Shown: positions 11,327 to 23,680 of the stretch, piece by piece | How positions within the stretch are numbered: the stretch's first letter is position 1 | How the letters are laid out: every line of letters starts with the position of its first letter | Notes under the pieces: model-generated | What the model was told of the DNA's origin: nothing | Databases searched by the model: none | Seen by the model: only the letters and a program-made list of their open reading frames with translations | Made by a program: the position numbers and the translations under genes | Assembly: GCA_963920635.1 (NCBI GenBank) | Contig: OY987298.1 | Coordinates: forward strand, 3,348,001-3,412,000 | Length of the DNA: 64,000 nt | Direction: 5' to 3' | DNA from: Pseudeuparius sepicola | Taxonomy: Eukaryota > Arthropoda > Insecta > Coleoptera > Anthribidae

Positions 11327-11354
11327 CACAATACTCCTAGATTGGAGTATTGTG
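11327..11354. repeat. Perfect 11-bp hairpin
   Basis: CACAATACTCC (11327-11337) pairs with GGAGTATTGTG (11344-11354) across a 6-base loop, inside the hAT derivative. It may form a cruciform or RNA hairpin; no function is evident. Confidence 0.6.
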
Positions 11355-11782
11355 AGGGCGAGAATTATTATTATACCTGACTGATATGTTTCTTTGGTTT
11401 TTGTTTTAAATATATATAAAAAAAAACGAAAATACTTTAATATATCCCTGTAGTCCTTTTAATTGTTTTATTTCTGAAAAGGAACACATAATGTGGCGGA
11501 ATATATCACATTATGCGCTCTTTTTTTTTTAATAAAGCAATAATTAAAAGTAATTCAATATTGCAGTGGGAGATCCTAGTTCAAATTTCACGCTTCCCCC
11601 CCTTTGCCCCTCCCCCCCCCCCGCAGAATTCCTGACAGAAATTCCAACCAAGGTTCATCCAACCCGGTAAGGTGGCGCTGACCGTTCTGCCTCCTGTCAG
11701 CGGTGTTGCCAGGCAAAAGCATTGACGCCGCATTTCTTAACCTTCTGCGTCGGTGCGTCGCGCGCGTCGTATCTCGGGCGAT

Positions 11783-11980
11783 ATGGAAGACAATAATACG
11801 GACGTGGACATGCAAATACCGTCAACTGCGGCTGTCGGGAATGACGTTGAAAATGTTAAAGCTGGACAATTATTAAGTAAGAAGAGTGTGTGTGAATGTG
11901 TAGTGTATGCCTTAATAATAAAGGGATTTTCAACATTAAACTTTGCGGATAAGCTTCAATTAAACCACAAAAATGAATGA
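11783..11980 (+). pseudogene. hAT transposase N-terminal remnant
   Basis: From ATG 11783 the frame reads MEDNNTDVDMQIPSTAAVG, then later KGFSTLNFADKLQLNH before a stop. The FSTL-x-F-x-DKL block resembles the start of ZMYM1-like hAT transposases. A GTAAGAAG donor-like site near 11877 suggests that the middle part is intronic. No DDE core follows before the element ends at 12174. Confidence 0.4.
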
Positions 11981-12182
11981 ATGACATTCACAGATATCGC
12001 TGTTGTCTATTGAGAATATACTTCTCCAGAACATGTTAGAGCATCGACGTTTTTATGATGACGTCATTGACGTTGACGAATTCGCAAAAAGTGATCGAAG
12101 AATCGAATTACATTACAAATATGTAAGTTTTTAAACATTGCTTCCCTTACTTAAAATGTCACCGCACGCCCCTGATCCAGAG

Positions 12183-13020
12183 TTTCGGAATGCGTGGCGA
12201 TATGAGACCCGGCCGGCAGAATGTTGTCATTTGAAAAGAGAAGGTATCCCGGGATTTTTTTGGAACGTCTTCGACGTTTGTCGTTTATTCGGCATTCCCA
12301 AGGCTTTATTACGCAGGCTCAGATACAGAGAAGGCGTTCAGAAACAGATCTACAAATTTCACAATTATTTGGCTAAATAATATCTAAAAGCATATGGGCG
12401 GATAATCAAAGGTGTATACTAACAAGTAATTTCAAACATTGGGGCGCCAGACGCAATTTTACGTTATGTTTAACTGCGTTAATAGAGAATAGAGGTTATA
12501 CTTATGCATGAATAAACCTGGCGTTTGCCTGTGCTATCGAATCACGAGTGGCCTGTGGGGCGAAGAAAATGCCGTTATTATTTCAATTCTTGAAACTGTT
12601 TGATCCAAGAACTAGTTATAGCATTTATTAATTATATTTGAATATAATGTTACTCTCAAATTTGGATTATGGATAATTGAATATAACCCTATTCTCAAAT
12701 TTAGATGTTGGATGTTATTCTTGAAGCTAAGGGCATTTCAAAGTGTTATTAGACAATGTATTCAAAATTAGTTCAGTGTAGTTTCGAGTCAATCAAACTG
12801 ATTGATTCTTGAATTGAGAACATTCCATGAAAATTTTATAATTTTTCAATGACATGTCGTTTTGCTTTAGGTTGATATTATTAATTTTGAATTGAATATA
12901 TATATTTTTAAGAAAATTAAAATTTTTATTTTGAAAATAGATTTTTCTGTGTGTACCTATAGTTGTTATATGTTTATTTCATTTATTGTCGTGTCATGCA
13001 TTGCACTATAGTTAGCATTA
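12183..13020. other. Intergenic DNA without recognised features
   Basis: GC-rich up to about 12330 (continuation of the hAT target) and then AT-rich with repeated TTGAATATAA / TTCTCAAATTT phrases near 12630-12720. No credible gene. Confidence 0.4.
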
Positions 13021-13022
13021 TA

Positions 13023-14504
13023 CACTGAGAGATAGGGCAACGGTTAAATGGGGAAAAAGTTGCACAATTTCGAGGTAAATAAAATGGCACAAACAGATTT
13101 CTAATATCTTTTTTCGTTTTTGAGTTATTTTGAAAAAAGTAAAATTTTGCGTTTTCGATTTTATTTTTTTCTGAAGTTGCTATCACAGATAGAGAAAGAA
13201 GAAAAGCACTTTCTTATGGCACTTTTTAACGGGCCTTAAGATGGCGTTTTTAGATTTGTTCTACAACGTTTCGTTTTTGAGAAACCATCTTCAACTTAAT
13301 TTTTTTAAATACGGACCTGGATTTTTTTTGCACATTTTGAAAGCACTTTTCATTGCAAATACCATGATGTATGACACGAAATATTTTTAAAATGGTTTGA
13401 GACAATTATACTGAAAATTCCTTTTTTTCCATTATTTTTTTTTCTAATGCGGCCCTGTAGTTAATAATAAGAAGTCTAAATATTAATCAGTATTGTCAAC
13501 AATTTAACTTACAACTTATCTTTCAATTGGAGAACTAAAAAAAGGACGGCACATTCGATAATAAAAAATAAATAAAAATCCTCCACCTATAGAAGGGTTT
13601 GAAACAACGAAACCAATCCCTTGTCATTTGTCATAACTCCCACTGTCACTGTATCATTTAGTTAACAATTTATTTCATTACAAATGGAGGGTGCTTTTTC
13701 AAATGACGACAAATATTTAACATGGCATGTTATATCTTGTGTCACAGAAATAGTGTAGAGGCCGAACGAATGTATTTTTGCAATTAATAAATGGCAAAAG
13801 TTATTGATTACGTTGGCTTAAGGCTTTCTTCTCGCAATTAGGAAAAGCGAAGAATTTTCTCCAAAACACAATGCGACACTGTTTGCTGTACAACAACAGA
13901 GGAAAACACTTTACCAGACGCAGGGCAGTACAATTTAAAAATATTAAGTTTTCGAAGTAAAAATAAACTGTAAGTTAAATTGTTGTCAATACTGATTAAT
14001 ATTTAGACTCCTTATTATTAAATACAGGGGCGCATTAGGCAAACATGAATGAAAAAAAAGGAATTTTCAGTGTAATTGTCTCAAAACATTTTAAAAATAT
14101 TTCGTGTCATACATCATGGTATTTGCAATGAAAAGTGCTTTTAGAATCTACAAAAAAAAAGTCCAGGTCCGTATTTAAAAAAATAAAGTTGAAGATGGTT
14201 TCTCAAAAACGAAACGTTGTAGAACAAATCTAAAAACGCCATCTTAAGGCCCGTTAAAAAGTGCCATAAGAAAGTGTTTTTCTTTTTTCTCTATCTGTGA
14301 TAACAACCGCAGGAAAAAACAAAATCGAAAACGCAAAATTTTACTCTTTTCAAAATAACTCAAAAACGAAAAGAGATATTAAAAATCTGTTTGTGCCATT
14401 TTATTGATCTCGAAATTGCGCAACTTTTTCCCCATTTAACCGTTGCCCTATCTCTCACCGTTTGCAATATCCCCATGCTGTTCATTCTTATCCGGGACAC
14501 AGTG
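13023..14504. mobile_element. Foldback (palindromic) element, CACTG ends
   Basis: Two arms of about 500 bp (to ~13560 and from ~13930) are reverse complements: GGGCAACGGTTAAATGGGG on the left matches CCCCATTTAACCGTTGCCC on the right. The right end reads TTATCCGGGACACAGTG followed by TA. The left end begins TA-CACTG but then jumps to AGAGATAGGG, lacking about 45 bp present on the right. TA flanks both ends, as in Tc1/mariner-like insertions. No transposase frame. Confidence 0.8.
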
Positions 14505-14506
14505 TA

Positions 14507-15414
14507 TATTTTAGCCCCGGAGAAGACGAAAAATATACGTCGAAACGTCGGCACTTTCTAAAAAATAGATATTGTTGTTTTGTCCTCACCCTGATATTTT
14601 GCCCAACAACTCAAATAGTAAGGACGCTACATTTCGACCATATTATTTGTGAAAAAAATATATTAGAGACTGACAGGGAGGGAGAGAGTGTCGTTTCCAG
14701 TTTGAAAGGAGAATAAATTAAATTCGAGGTACTTTTTACAGGCGATGGCATAAATAAAACGGACGGAATTACACAACATTTTATTATTTGAACTGTATAA
14801 CAGCGCCTTCTACAATAAACGCGAATGGCGGTCAATAAAACTTTGGAATAACTTCCCGCAAGGCTCTAAAGCAAATGAAATAAAAATTGAATTATACTGT
14901 CGCCGGAGGCAGAGCGTCGAAATATACAAGTATTTATCTTCGGCGAAATGAACAGATGAACAGTTTATTGACCATAAAAAATAAATCATTTTTGTCTATT
15001 TTAGAGAATAAAATTGAATATTGTGGGTGTCGGCTTACGGTAGAGGGAACAGCAGGGGACATTGCTTAAAGCATATTTCAGAAGAAGACAAAGGGGAAAC
15101 TGAAAATTGACGTAGAAAAAATGGAAGCTGAATAAAGACGCTATTATTTATTCTCCAATTCTGCTGCTCATGAACAGGATAAGAAAGAAAAGAATAAGAA
15201 TAGACAGATTAGGAGCTGAATCAGATGACTTATAAGCAATGTGTCTAATAATAATGATGACAATGAAAAACATTTTCCAGCATAAAAAATGTGTATCTAC
15301 ACCTAGTTTTTTTCCCATCAAATTTGATAAAAAATCTAATGTAGTTTCGAAGTTATTAAAAAACATTTTTTGAAAAATCTTTAAGATTTATAAAATAAAG
15401 CAAAAACAAACCTA
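14507..15414. other. Intergenic DNA without recognised features
   Basis: Short open frames only; none shows a domain. The stretch separates two foldback elements. Confidence 0.4.
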
Positions 15415-15416
15415 TA

Positions 15417-16640
15417 CAGGGTGATTCTGTTCCGGTGCTCAACATGGGGATCTCGGAAACAGTTGCAGATACGAAGTCGGTCAAATGGAGGCAAACTAGC
15501 GCCTTTGGGCGCCTAACAATATGCCGTTGAGAAAGTTAAAATATTTTCATGGGTTGCTGAGATATTTAAGAAAAACACAATTTTTGAAATTCAGATTTTA
15601 TTTTTTCTGGCGCCATTTGCGATAATATTGAAAAATAAATTATACCTACTTTTCCGTTGCAACTTTTTCCGGACTACGTCATAGTATTTTTAGATTTTCG
15701 GGGCGACGTTTCGTTTTTGAGATAGAGGGATAATCTTCATTTTTTTAAATACGGACCTGAATTTTTTATTGCATATTTCGAAATAAATAAATGTTCTGAG
15801 TACAACGATGTATGACACATACATATTTTATCTCCTTTTTGCTGCTAAAATGCATATTTACTAAGAAACAAATTAATACGGTCCTGGACTATGCTGCATT
15901 TTTCTCTCTTTTTTTCAAAGCTATTATAACAGGTGATCATTATTTTAATACCTACTGGATTAATTATACTCCATGTTTGTCATATTTTGAAATTATTTTT
16001 TATACTTTAGGTAAATAACAACACTAACAATATTGAGATACATTTTTCCTAAAGTATAAAAAAGAATTTCAAAATAATATGACAAACATAGAGTTTAATT
16101 AATCCAGTAGGTATAAAAAAATGATCACTTGTTATAATTGCAATAGCTTTGAAATAAGAGAAAAATGCATAGTCCAGGACCGTATTAATTTTTTTCGTAA
16201 TAAATGTGCATTTTGGCTGCCAAAACGAGAAAAAGTATGTATGTGTTATACATCTTCGTACTCAGGACAACGATTTATTTCGAAATATGAAATAAAAAAG
16301 CCAGGTCCGTATTTAAAAAAATGAAGATGAACCCTCTATCTCAAAAACGAAACGTCGCCCAGAAAATATAAAAACACCACGACGTAGTCCAGAAAAAGTT
16401 GCAATGAAAAAAGTATAATTTATTTTTCATATTATCGCAAATGGCGCCAAAAAATATAAAATCTAATTTTCAAAAATTCGGTTTTTCTTAAATATCTCAG
16501 CAACCCATGAAAATATTTTAACTTTCTCAACGGCATATTGTTGGGCGCCCAAAGGCGCAAGTTTGCCTCCATTTGACCGACTTTATATCTGTTACGGTTT
16601 CCGAGATCCCCATGTTGAGCACCGGAACTGAATCACCCTG
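15417..16640. mobile_element. 1.2-kb near-perfect palindromic element, CAGGGTGATTC ends
   Basis: TA-CAGGGTGATTCTGTTCCGG at the left is mirrored by CCGGAACTGAATCACCCTG-TA at the right. The arms are about 600 bp and meet around a loop of ~40 bp near 16030, so almost the whole element is one palindrome. The phrase ATGGGGATCTCGGAAAC is shared with the 2590-9401 element ends. It has no coding frame and depends on a transposase elsewhere. Confidence 0.88.
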
Positions 16641-16642
16641 TA

Positions 16643-17519
16643 TAGCCACATAGCTAAATTAAATTTTCTCTCCGATCTAAAAATAATATTAAACCAACCA
16701 CCAACTAAGAAAACTCAACGCCGTTTTATACGAAACTGCCACCACGACACGAACTCAAATCAAATATAAATAATACAATAATAATTACTCCTATTGAGCC
16801 TATTCGTATTGGGACTTGGGACAGAAGGAAAATTAAAATGACGTTTGACAATGGAACTCGTTTGAAGCACAGTACACAAAAATAGAAAGTTAGGACAAAC
16901 ACCTCTTTTGTGTTATGTGGTTTTTGCCGGAATGAGCTGATTTATTTGCTATTTCACTTACTCAAGTTTGGCTGCCAGTTTCTCTCTCTACACTCCTTCC
17001 ATCTACTTGTCAATTCGATGGTATTTACATTTTCTTTCCAAAATTAAAAACAAAAATGTTAAGGGGGGTAGAATGTTACATGAATAACCCCATACTAACC
17101 AAAGTGACGCCTTGTGTATGCTATATTCTCATGTACCCCACTTATCCATTTACTTCCCAATTAACAATCCATCCTGCTCTGCCGGCAAGCCGGCTGACCC
17201 TACGTCATACCCTTGTGGCGGGTCGGCCCGTTCTGTTTTGGCAGTGGCAATTTCGCCCGGTTCGCTAAGACGGGGCTTCATTTATAAACGTTCGGGGGGC
17301 TGGGGGGAGGCGGTGGGGAGTAAAGGCCCGGGCAGAGATATGATGTGGGGGAGACAGCGCAGCGCGGGTCGGTCAAGATGGAACGGATAGACCGAAGCTA
17401 GTTCCAGCTGGAGTAACAACCGGATAGGCCTTGTAAATGGCAGTGGATATTTGGCTAAGGAGATCGAGACCAGACCTACGATAAAGACAGGCCATGGCGC
17501 ACAAAAATCACGTGACCAT
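16643..17519. other. Intergenic DNA with GC-rich part
   Basis: AT-rich to about 17150, then a GC-rich run (CCGGCAAGCCGG, GGGGGGCTGGGGGGAGG). No frame shows homology by eye. Confidence 0.35.
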
Positions 17520-17960
17520 CTTAGTCCGGCGTTACATGTCATTTGTCACATAACTGAAAGAGGCAGCTTGGGTTTTGAGAAGTTTTAAATGTTCAAAGTG
17601 TTTTTAAGCGTCTTAGTTTTTGTGTCTAGTGCGCGTGTGTCCTGGCGGAGGGGAACCGCCCAGGCGTTATTATGGCCTCTGGGTGGGAGCCGTGCCGTCC
17701 AGGAGTATTGGTGCCGCTCGCGCCGACGCGTGAGCGCTGTAAGGGGAATTCTCCCCCCGGAATGGACAGTGGAGCCTGAGACACAGACGGGTGAACTGCT
17801 TACGGGAGATCCGCGAGATCAGGCGGTCCGGGTGGCTGGAAGCCGTTCCCGTTGACCACGTTCAGGTTTGTGTATTTTGTATTCACCATTCACCTTGTGC
17901 GAAATAAATCGGTATTGTAACGTACCCGAGGATTTTCGTTGTCGACCCACGCCCTGATAC
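17520..17960 (+). other. Possible LTR-like promoter/leader region
   Basis: A GC-rich block (about 17640-17850) is followed by an AATAAA poly(A)-type signal near 17903 and GTAACGTACCCGAGG, a texture often seen at LTR retrotransposon ends. No matching second LTR, primer site or gag frame was found, so this is a weak suggestion of a solo LTR. Confidence 0.25.
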
Positions 17961-19020
17961 GGTTCCTATTCGGCCTTTCATGCTATATTTTTTCATAAAT
18001 TTGCGAAGCTCATTTGTTTTATCTAGTAACAGATCCTAGCGGTTCAGAAAAAACCCTACAACTTTCATTTAAGTGATTTTTTTCTAACTCAAAAAAATAT
18101 AGGCTCTAGGGATGGGTCAAAATATACGGGAACACCCTGTACAACTCGATCGCCGGCTGCTTCTAAAAATTTCAGGCCCAATTTCTGAAGGCGCCATCCG
18201 GTGGGGTTATTTACTGTTTCCTTGGGATTTAAAAAGTGGGGAATGCCCCGCTTTCTTCCGGAGATTCTTAGCGATTGCCGAACAGGTATCGATTTCGAGA
18301 CTCCTCGCGGAAATCTGCATAATTAAAACTTAATCTTTCTCAGGTGCGAGCGATGGGCGTCGCGTCGCGGCCCTGAGTGCCGTTATTTTATGGTATAATA
18401 TCGGAAGAGGTGCTTATATAAACGGCGAAAGTTTTCTTCCGCAATATTTTATTTTTGCTTCAACGAGTTTTCAAAATAATGGTCGTAGTTTATGGCATTA
18501 GCGAGGAGAATAACGCTATTAACGAGGGAACATTTTTGGTGTTCGGTGGCTTTGCAGGGCCCAGAGATGTTTTTTGCTTACAACCAACAAATGTTCCAAC
18601 GAGGGACTCTTTAAAGTAAAGGGACCCAGCATGTCACAGTCTATCACATAGGAAAAGTGAAGCCTTGAGGGGAAGTTTGTTTTCTGTTGACTCCAAGGAG
18701 ACCACAAGGGGGCTGATACAAGGTTATGTTAGTGTCCAACTGCCATCAGGTTTTATGTGACATGCCAGTTCTAAAGGAGGCAAAATATTTCACATCATAA
18801 TTCACAATTTTTAAGTTTTCTAACTTCCAGATACTCAGATGTGTCAATTAAAGGTAATGCGGCCACCTGTAGTAGTCCCAGTAATAAACGTATAAGTAGG
18901 TAGTTCAAAACAAATCGTATTTCGAAAATTTTATATTTTTCAGCAGGTAGCTTCAGTCAGGTCTTTTTTTAAAGAGTTTTTGTCTACGACTACAAGTTTA
19001 ATTTAAGTTTGTGAGGTATG
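17961..19020. other. Intergenic DNA with a solitary element end
   Basis: GGGAACACCCTGTA near 18127-18140 is the typical right terminus of a CAGGGTGTTCC element whose left end is not visible. The GC-rich stretch at 18340-18440 contains a TATATAA box. No gene is supported. Confidence 0.35.
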
Positions 19021-19022
19021 TA

Positions 19023-20131
19023 CAGGGTGTTCACGAAATATTGGAGACCCCCCCTTAACTTTCTTATTTTTGACCCGAGGAAAAAGTGTTTTATATGAAA
19101 GTCTTAGAAAATGTTCTCGACTTTCCGTTTTCAGAAAGAAAATCGAACGTCACGTTTTCAAGATAGAGACCTAACTTGTATTTTTTTAAATGGAACACCC
19201 TGTATGTTATTGAATTTTTAGGTTCTACGCTTCATTCCGATTGCAACGATATATAATTTAATATGTTTTATATAACTTTTGTCGTAGAAAATTGCATTTT
19301 AAAAGACGATTACGCAAAAAATAAGGTGGCCATGAAACTAGAACTAACACATTTAAGAATATTTTTGATTTGATTTGAAAATCATAAAAACACAACAGAA
19401 AAGCATCTAAATTTTACTACACAAACAAAATATATAACAAAGTATAACAACAATAACAATATTTTTCATAAGAACTGTTGTAATCCGTTCACTTGGAACA
19501 AAGATATATGTATATATCTTTGCTTGGAGGCATGAGCGATATCTCTTTTTCATATTATTAATACTTGTTAATATTATATCTAGATTGTTATTTAAAAAAT
19601 GTATTCGTTCGACAATTTTCCCTTGCAGTTCTTATATATTTTTATTGGGATCTTTGTAACAACGGATACATTTTTTAAATAACAATCAGATATAATATTA
19701 ACAAGTATTAATAATCTGAAAAAGAGATATTGCTCATGCCTCCAAGTGAACGGATTACAATTCGAACAGTTCTTATGAAAAATATTGTTATTGTTATAGT
19801 TTGTTATATATCTTGTTTGTGTAGTAAAATTTACAAGCTTTTCTGTTGTGTTTTATGATTTTTTCTCTTGGAACAAATTAAAACATATTAAATATTTATA
19901 TGGTTGTAATCGGAATGAAGCGTAGAATCTAAAAATTCAATAACATACAGGGTGTTCCATTTAAAAAAACAAAAGTTAGGTCTTTATCTTGAAAACGCGA
20001 CGTTCGATTTTCTTTCTGCTTTCGGCTTTGGAAAGTTGAGAAAATTTTCTAAAACTTTCATATAAAACACTTTTTCCTCTGGTCAAAAATAAGAAAGTTA
20101 AGGGGGTCTCCAATATTTCGTGAACACCCTG
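19023..20131. mobile_element. 1.1-kb palindromic element, CAGGGTGTTCACG ends
   Basis: TA-CAGGGTGTTCACGAAATA at 19021 is mirrored by TATTTCGTGAACACCCTG-TA at 20133. Arms of about 530 bp include GGAGACCCCC / GGGGGTCTCC and AACTTTCTTATTTTTGAC on each side. A TA flanks each end. A damaged right end of the same family lies at 26020-26066. No coding frame. Confidence 0.85.
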
Positions 20132-20666
20132 TACTTTGGGAGAGAAATAAAATTACAAATATTTTATAATGAACACCGAGAAAAACTACATCATTAGAAC
20201 TATAGTCCAACGCACGAAAGAAAACGTTTCTAAAGAATACGGGCAGCGTTGCGAGATTTCCTATACGAGTAGTCGTTTTTTATTGGCAAATACAAGTTTT
20301 ATCATATTGAAACCGAATTTCTGAACACTGTTATACCGAAAAAATAAAGCTGGCATCACGGGACCACTTACCCATTTTTGTTTATCATTTATTTTTAACG
20401 CGGTGTGATAAAACACCTATTATATTTTTTTCAACATCGTCGCGTCTACCATCGCCTTTGAAATACGGCAACACAGCACTTCTGCCAAGGAGTCGGCTTA
20501 CGACACCAGTTAGCCACCGCATTTTGTGCCTGTTTCTATAGTACGTAAAGTGAACTGCGTATTTGGGCTACACACAGCGCTCATTTGTCGCGCGTCCAAT
20601 TGTCGCGCGTCCAATTATCCGCGTCCAGTTGACGTGACACCATGTTCGGGAGTTAACGTGTGCAAA

Positions 20667-20747
20667 ATGAGTAAACAGGGAAAAAGGTTGCATTCTCAAG
20701 CACGAGAAATAATTGCCAATGTTATAAGGGTTTGCCTTCCTCCATAG
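20667..20747 (+). pseudogene. Tc1/mariner-like transposase N-terminus (fragment)
   Basis: ATG 20667 encodes MSKQGKRLHSQAREIIANVI and stops at 20745. The KxLHSQxREII start is what I recall for N-terminal helices of insect DDE_3 transposases of the very long D-E type, like the fragment at 43879-44580. The homologous copy at 28.79 kb has lost most of this frame through a ~65-bp deletion. Confidence 0.4.
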
Positions 20748-20797
20748 TCTAACTCATCACCGTTAAGAATAATATTAACAATAAATTAAATAACAAT

Positions 20798-22478
20798 AGG
20801 GTATTTAACCGTTTTTCAAATTTTATTTTGTTGAAAGCCTGTATTGATGCAGACTACACTAGTAAAATTCTTTTTACCTCCTTTGGGAGAAAATTGAGTT
20901 CAAAATTATTTCCGTTTTTAGCGGTTTTCTTAATTTTGACGTCATAATAATGTTGAGCTATGTGAATAGGACCGCGAAGCCTTGAAGCTTTATTCGTTTA
21001 TTGTACATTGCCAACTCGTGTGATTTTTCCTTGCTGGTCGAATATTTTGTTATTAGAATAGCTGTGTTCTAGTATGGAAACTTAAATTGTCAACATAAAG
21101 TTGATTATACAGTTCAAATTCTCTGACTGTTTTTAACTCTGGTTATTGGTTCGGACTAGTTTGAGATTGCTTCCTACAACAAACCTATTAATTGCAATAA
21201 ATAATAACAGCAGTTAACTTTATAAAAAAACACTATATTCCGTAAATATATAATATACTTTCTCAATGTTTGTTGAAGAATAGTCGGTCTTTGGAGTACA
21301 GGATTTACTTCTGAATACAAGTCCGAAAGGGGATCTGGCAACGGTGCAGCAAACTAGTAATGATAACGGTGCCGTCCTAACCTAATCTTGATGTTTTGTG
21401 GGTATCGAAACATAACCTAGCTTTCTAGCTTTGCGGTTTACGCGTTTCGCGAGATTGTTTCGCTTTGGCATCTCGCTTTAAAAATTGTGAGAGCATAAAT
21501 AGGTATGTCAATTTCCGGAAGATTGTCTGAACTTGCTTTAACAAAACCCACATTCACTACAGGAGGAGCCATTACTTTACTCTTTGTCAACTACTTCGCA
21601 CTGAAACAGAAAGCAAATTAAACACTCTATCTACTCTCATACCTATATAAATGCATCAGGTAGGTAGGTATTTCTTGGAATTTAAATGATTACCTATTTA
21701 TATTCTTTAGGTACCTACCTACAATCAAATTGAGAAAGAGTGCTTACTAAATTATACTTTGCTCTCAAACACTTTTATCTGGGGATGGAACTACCTACTA
21801 CCAATATCAATTTTATGGTACCTATTCATTTTTCTTTGTAATGAAACTATAGGGTTTAGGATTGTACCATGTACAAAAGTTAAGATTTGCATTTGTAATT
21901 AATTAGATTTTATTACACTATCTCTCTCAATTTCAAACACAAGCACAATTTTTAATTATATTATAAGAAAGGAGCAATGATAAAAATTTACATTGCCTAC
22001 TTGCTTACCTTATTTTAATCGTTGATTTGTGAACACTTAGGTCAGGTATAAAAATGAATTAATACCTCATTTAGTCCTTTACTATTATGACGACGCGATA
22101 AACAATGGTTTTAATAAAATATAAAATTCAAAATCGTTTGGAACCCCTCAATAACTTTGATAAAATTACAAATTTTGAAATGTAAACAAAACTCCAGCTG
22201 ATATTATTTGACTAGTGACATATCAAATCACAAAATAATAAGATTAGGTCTCCAGTCCAAGTCCGTACCACATGATAAAAAAACGAATGAAAATGTTCGG
22301 CTCGTTATTATGTGGTCGGGTCCCGAACGCAAATTCAAATAAATTTAAATTTTATTTTGAAAATTCTAACTTCGTGGATACTTATTCGGGAAATAAAAAA
22401 TAGTTAAAGCTATCTTAGGACTTGATGAATCAAGTTATGTGCAATTTATTTGAAAATTTGATTAGAGGAAACTACCCT
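20798..22478. mobile_element. 1.68-kb non-coding element with AGGGTA ends (copy 1)
   Basis: It starts AGGGTATTTAACCG and ends AAACTACCCT, flanked by AT on both sides. The related locus near 28866 reads AACAATTATATG without the insert, giving an exact empty site and a 2-bp AT duplication. No coding frame. A reverse-oriented copy of similar length is at 55746-57420. It contains TACC/GGTA-rich microsatellites around 21655-21725. Confidence 0.85.
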
Positions 22479-22610
22479 ATTATATGAAAATTAAGTCAGT
22501 GAGTTACACAAAATTGAGCTACGCCCCTGAACTGTGACTAATTCTATAATATTTGCGAATTCTTCCCCCTTACGTCGCACGCATTCTGCCGTAAGGAGGA
22601 CTATTATATA

Positions 22611-23680
22611 CTAGACCTAATCTTATCAGTCCATCCCGAAATCTGTGAAAGTTCTTTGGGTAGATATTCAACAAGGGAAGAAAGTTCCAGTATACATATT
22701 ACAAATGGATTGAGGAACCTGGTAACAAGGTGCAATAGCGATAAATTTTTGAATAAGCAAAATCGGCACTACTGACTTACCATACTTATTTCTTAAACTC
22801 GTGGAAATAATTACTGGAAATCAATTTCAACTATAAAATAAATTTGTTTCATTTGATAGTTGTCATATTCTGCACTTGTAGCCACAACATTGTCAAGTCT
22901 AATTTTTAGAAATCATGGAAACCATTATTCGGTTTTACTAACAATCAAAGTAGGTACCTATTATATTCATATATTCTCCAATAAAATGGCATACGTGGCA
23001 TCACTGATGCCATTAGAATCAGGAAAGAATAGGCCTCGCTTTGGAAAGTATAATGCTGGGTTCCCTTACTTTTATTTAAATGCTCTAAAAAAGAATAAAA
23101 TAAACTTTGAAATAATTCAAACCAAAGCAAACCAATAATTTTGTTACACACAAAAATCTATACACAAAACCAAAATCGGTAAAATAAAGCTGAATCCTTA
23201 TTTACGTGCACTGCACTGGTTATACTGGCCTAACTGGCCCACGTCGACACCTGCTCCGTGGATCTCCGAAACGCCGACCAATCAAATCGCTACGCTCGCT
23301 TTCTCATTGGCTGCCTCCTTGACTAGGTCGACGTCGGCCACATAAGAACCTTTGAATTTTATACGGGTGATGTCTGGTCTATAAATAGACATCGAATATT
23401 TGTACCAATACCGGAAGTCGTCGTATCTCGCTCAACCGTCAACCGAATAGCGCACCACCGCAGCGCGTCTGCTTAATTACCTCCGCCGGGCGACCTCAGG
23501 CTCGCAAACGACCCCCTGCCCCCCTTCAACCCCCCGGGGGGGAGCCAAGATGCCGACCGAGCTCCGACAGATATTACTGCGTAATGATCTCCGGCCCGCG
23601 GCCCGGGTATTGGCTGTTTGGTGAACATGGCTCGAGGCTGAGACGGTATCTAATAACGGCCAGGCAATAATACGTATAAC
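22611..23680. other. Intergenic DNA, GC-rich toward the right
   Basis: AT-rich until about 23200, then GC-rich DNA (CCACGTCGACACCTGC, CCCCCCGGGGGGGAGCC). No domain is visible in the short frames. The last eight bases CGTATAAC (23673-23680) are the left target duplicate of the hAT MITE. Confidence 0.4.

Larger units (their letters stand above)
9684..12174. mobile_element. 2.5-kb hAT derivative with 8-bp target duplication
   Basis: The element starts CAGGGGCGTGC and ends GCACGCCCCTG, with a second conserved block AAGGGAAGCA inside each end. It is flanked by an exact 8-bp direct repeat, ATCCAGAG, at 9676-9683 and 12175-12182, the hallmark of hAT insertion. The interior has only a short N-terminal transposase-like frame near 11783 and otherwise non-coding DNA, so it is non-autonomous. 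Confidence 0.9.
20157..22610 (+). repeat. Duplicated transposon-derived unit, filled copy
   Basis: 20157-20797 plus 22479-22580 match 28350-28990 closely (AAAGAAAACGTTTCT, ATCACGGGACCACTTAC, CATGTTCGGGAGTTAACGTG, GAGCTACGCCCCTG). This copy is interrupted by the AGGGTA element at 20798-22478. It carries a triple repeat of a CGCGTCCAATT-type 14-16-mer near 20590-20630 just upstream of a short transposase-like frame, and includes a GAGCTACGCCCCTG hAT-like end at about 22520. Confidence 0.8.

Noticed and set aside
17589..17855. Frame starting MFKVFLSVLVFVSSARV, looking like a secreted protein
   Set aside because: The hydrophobic start is followed by low-complexity GC-driven Arg/Gly/Pro sequence with no conserved cysteines or domain; not enough to call a gene.
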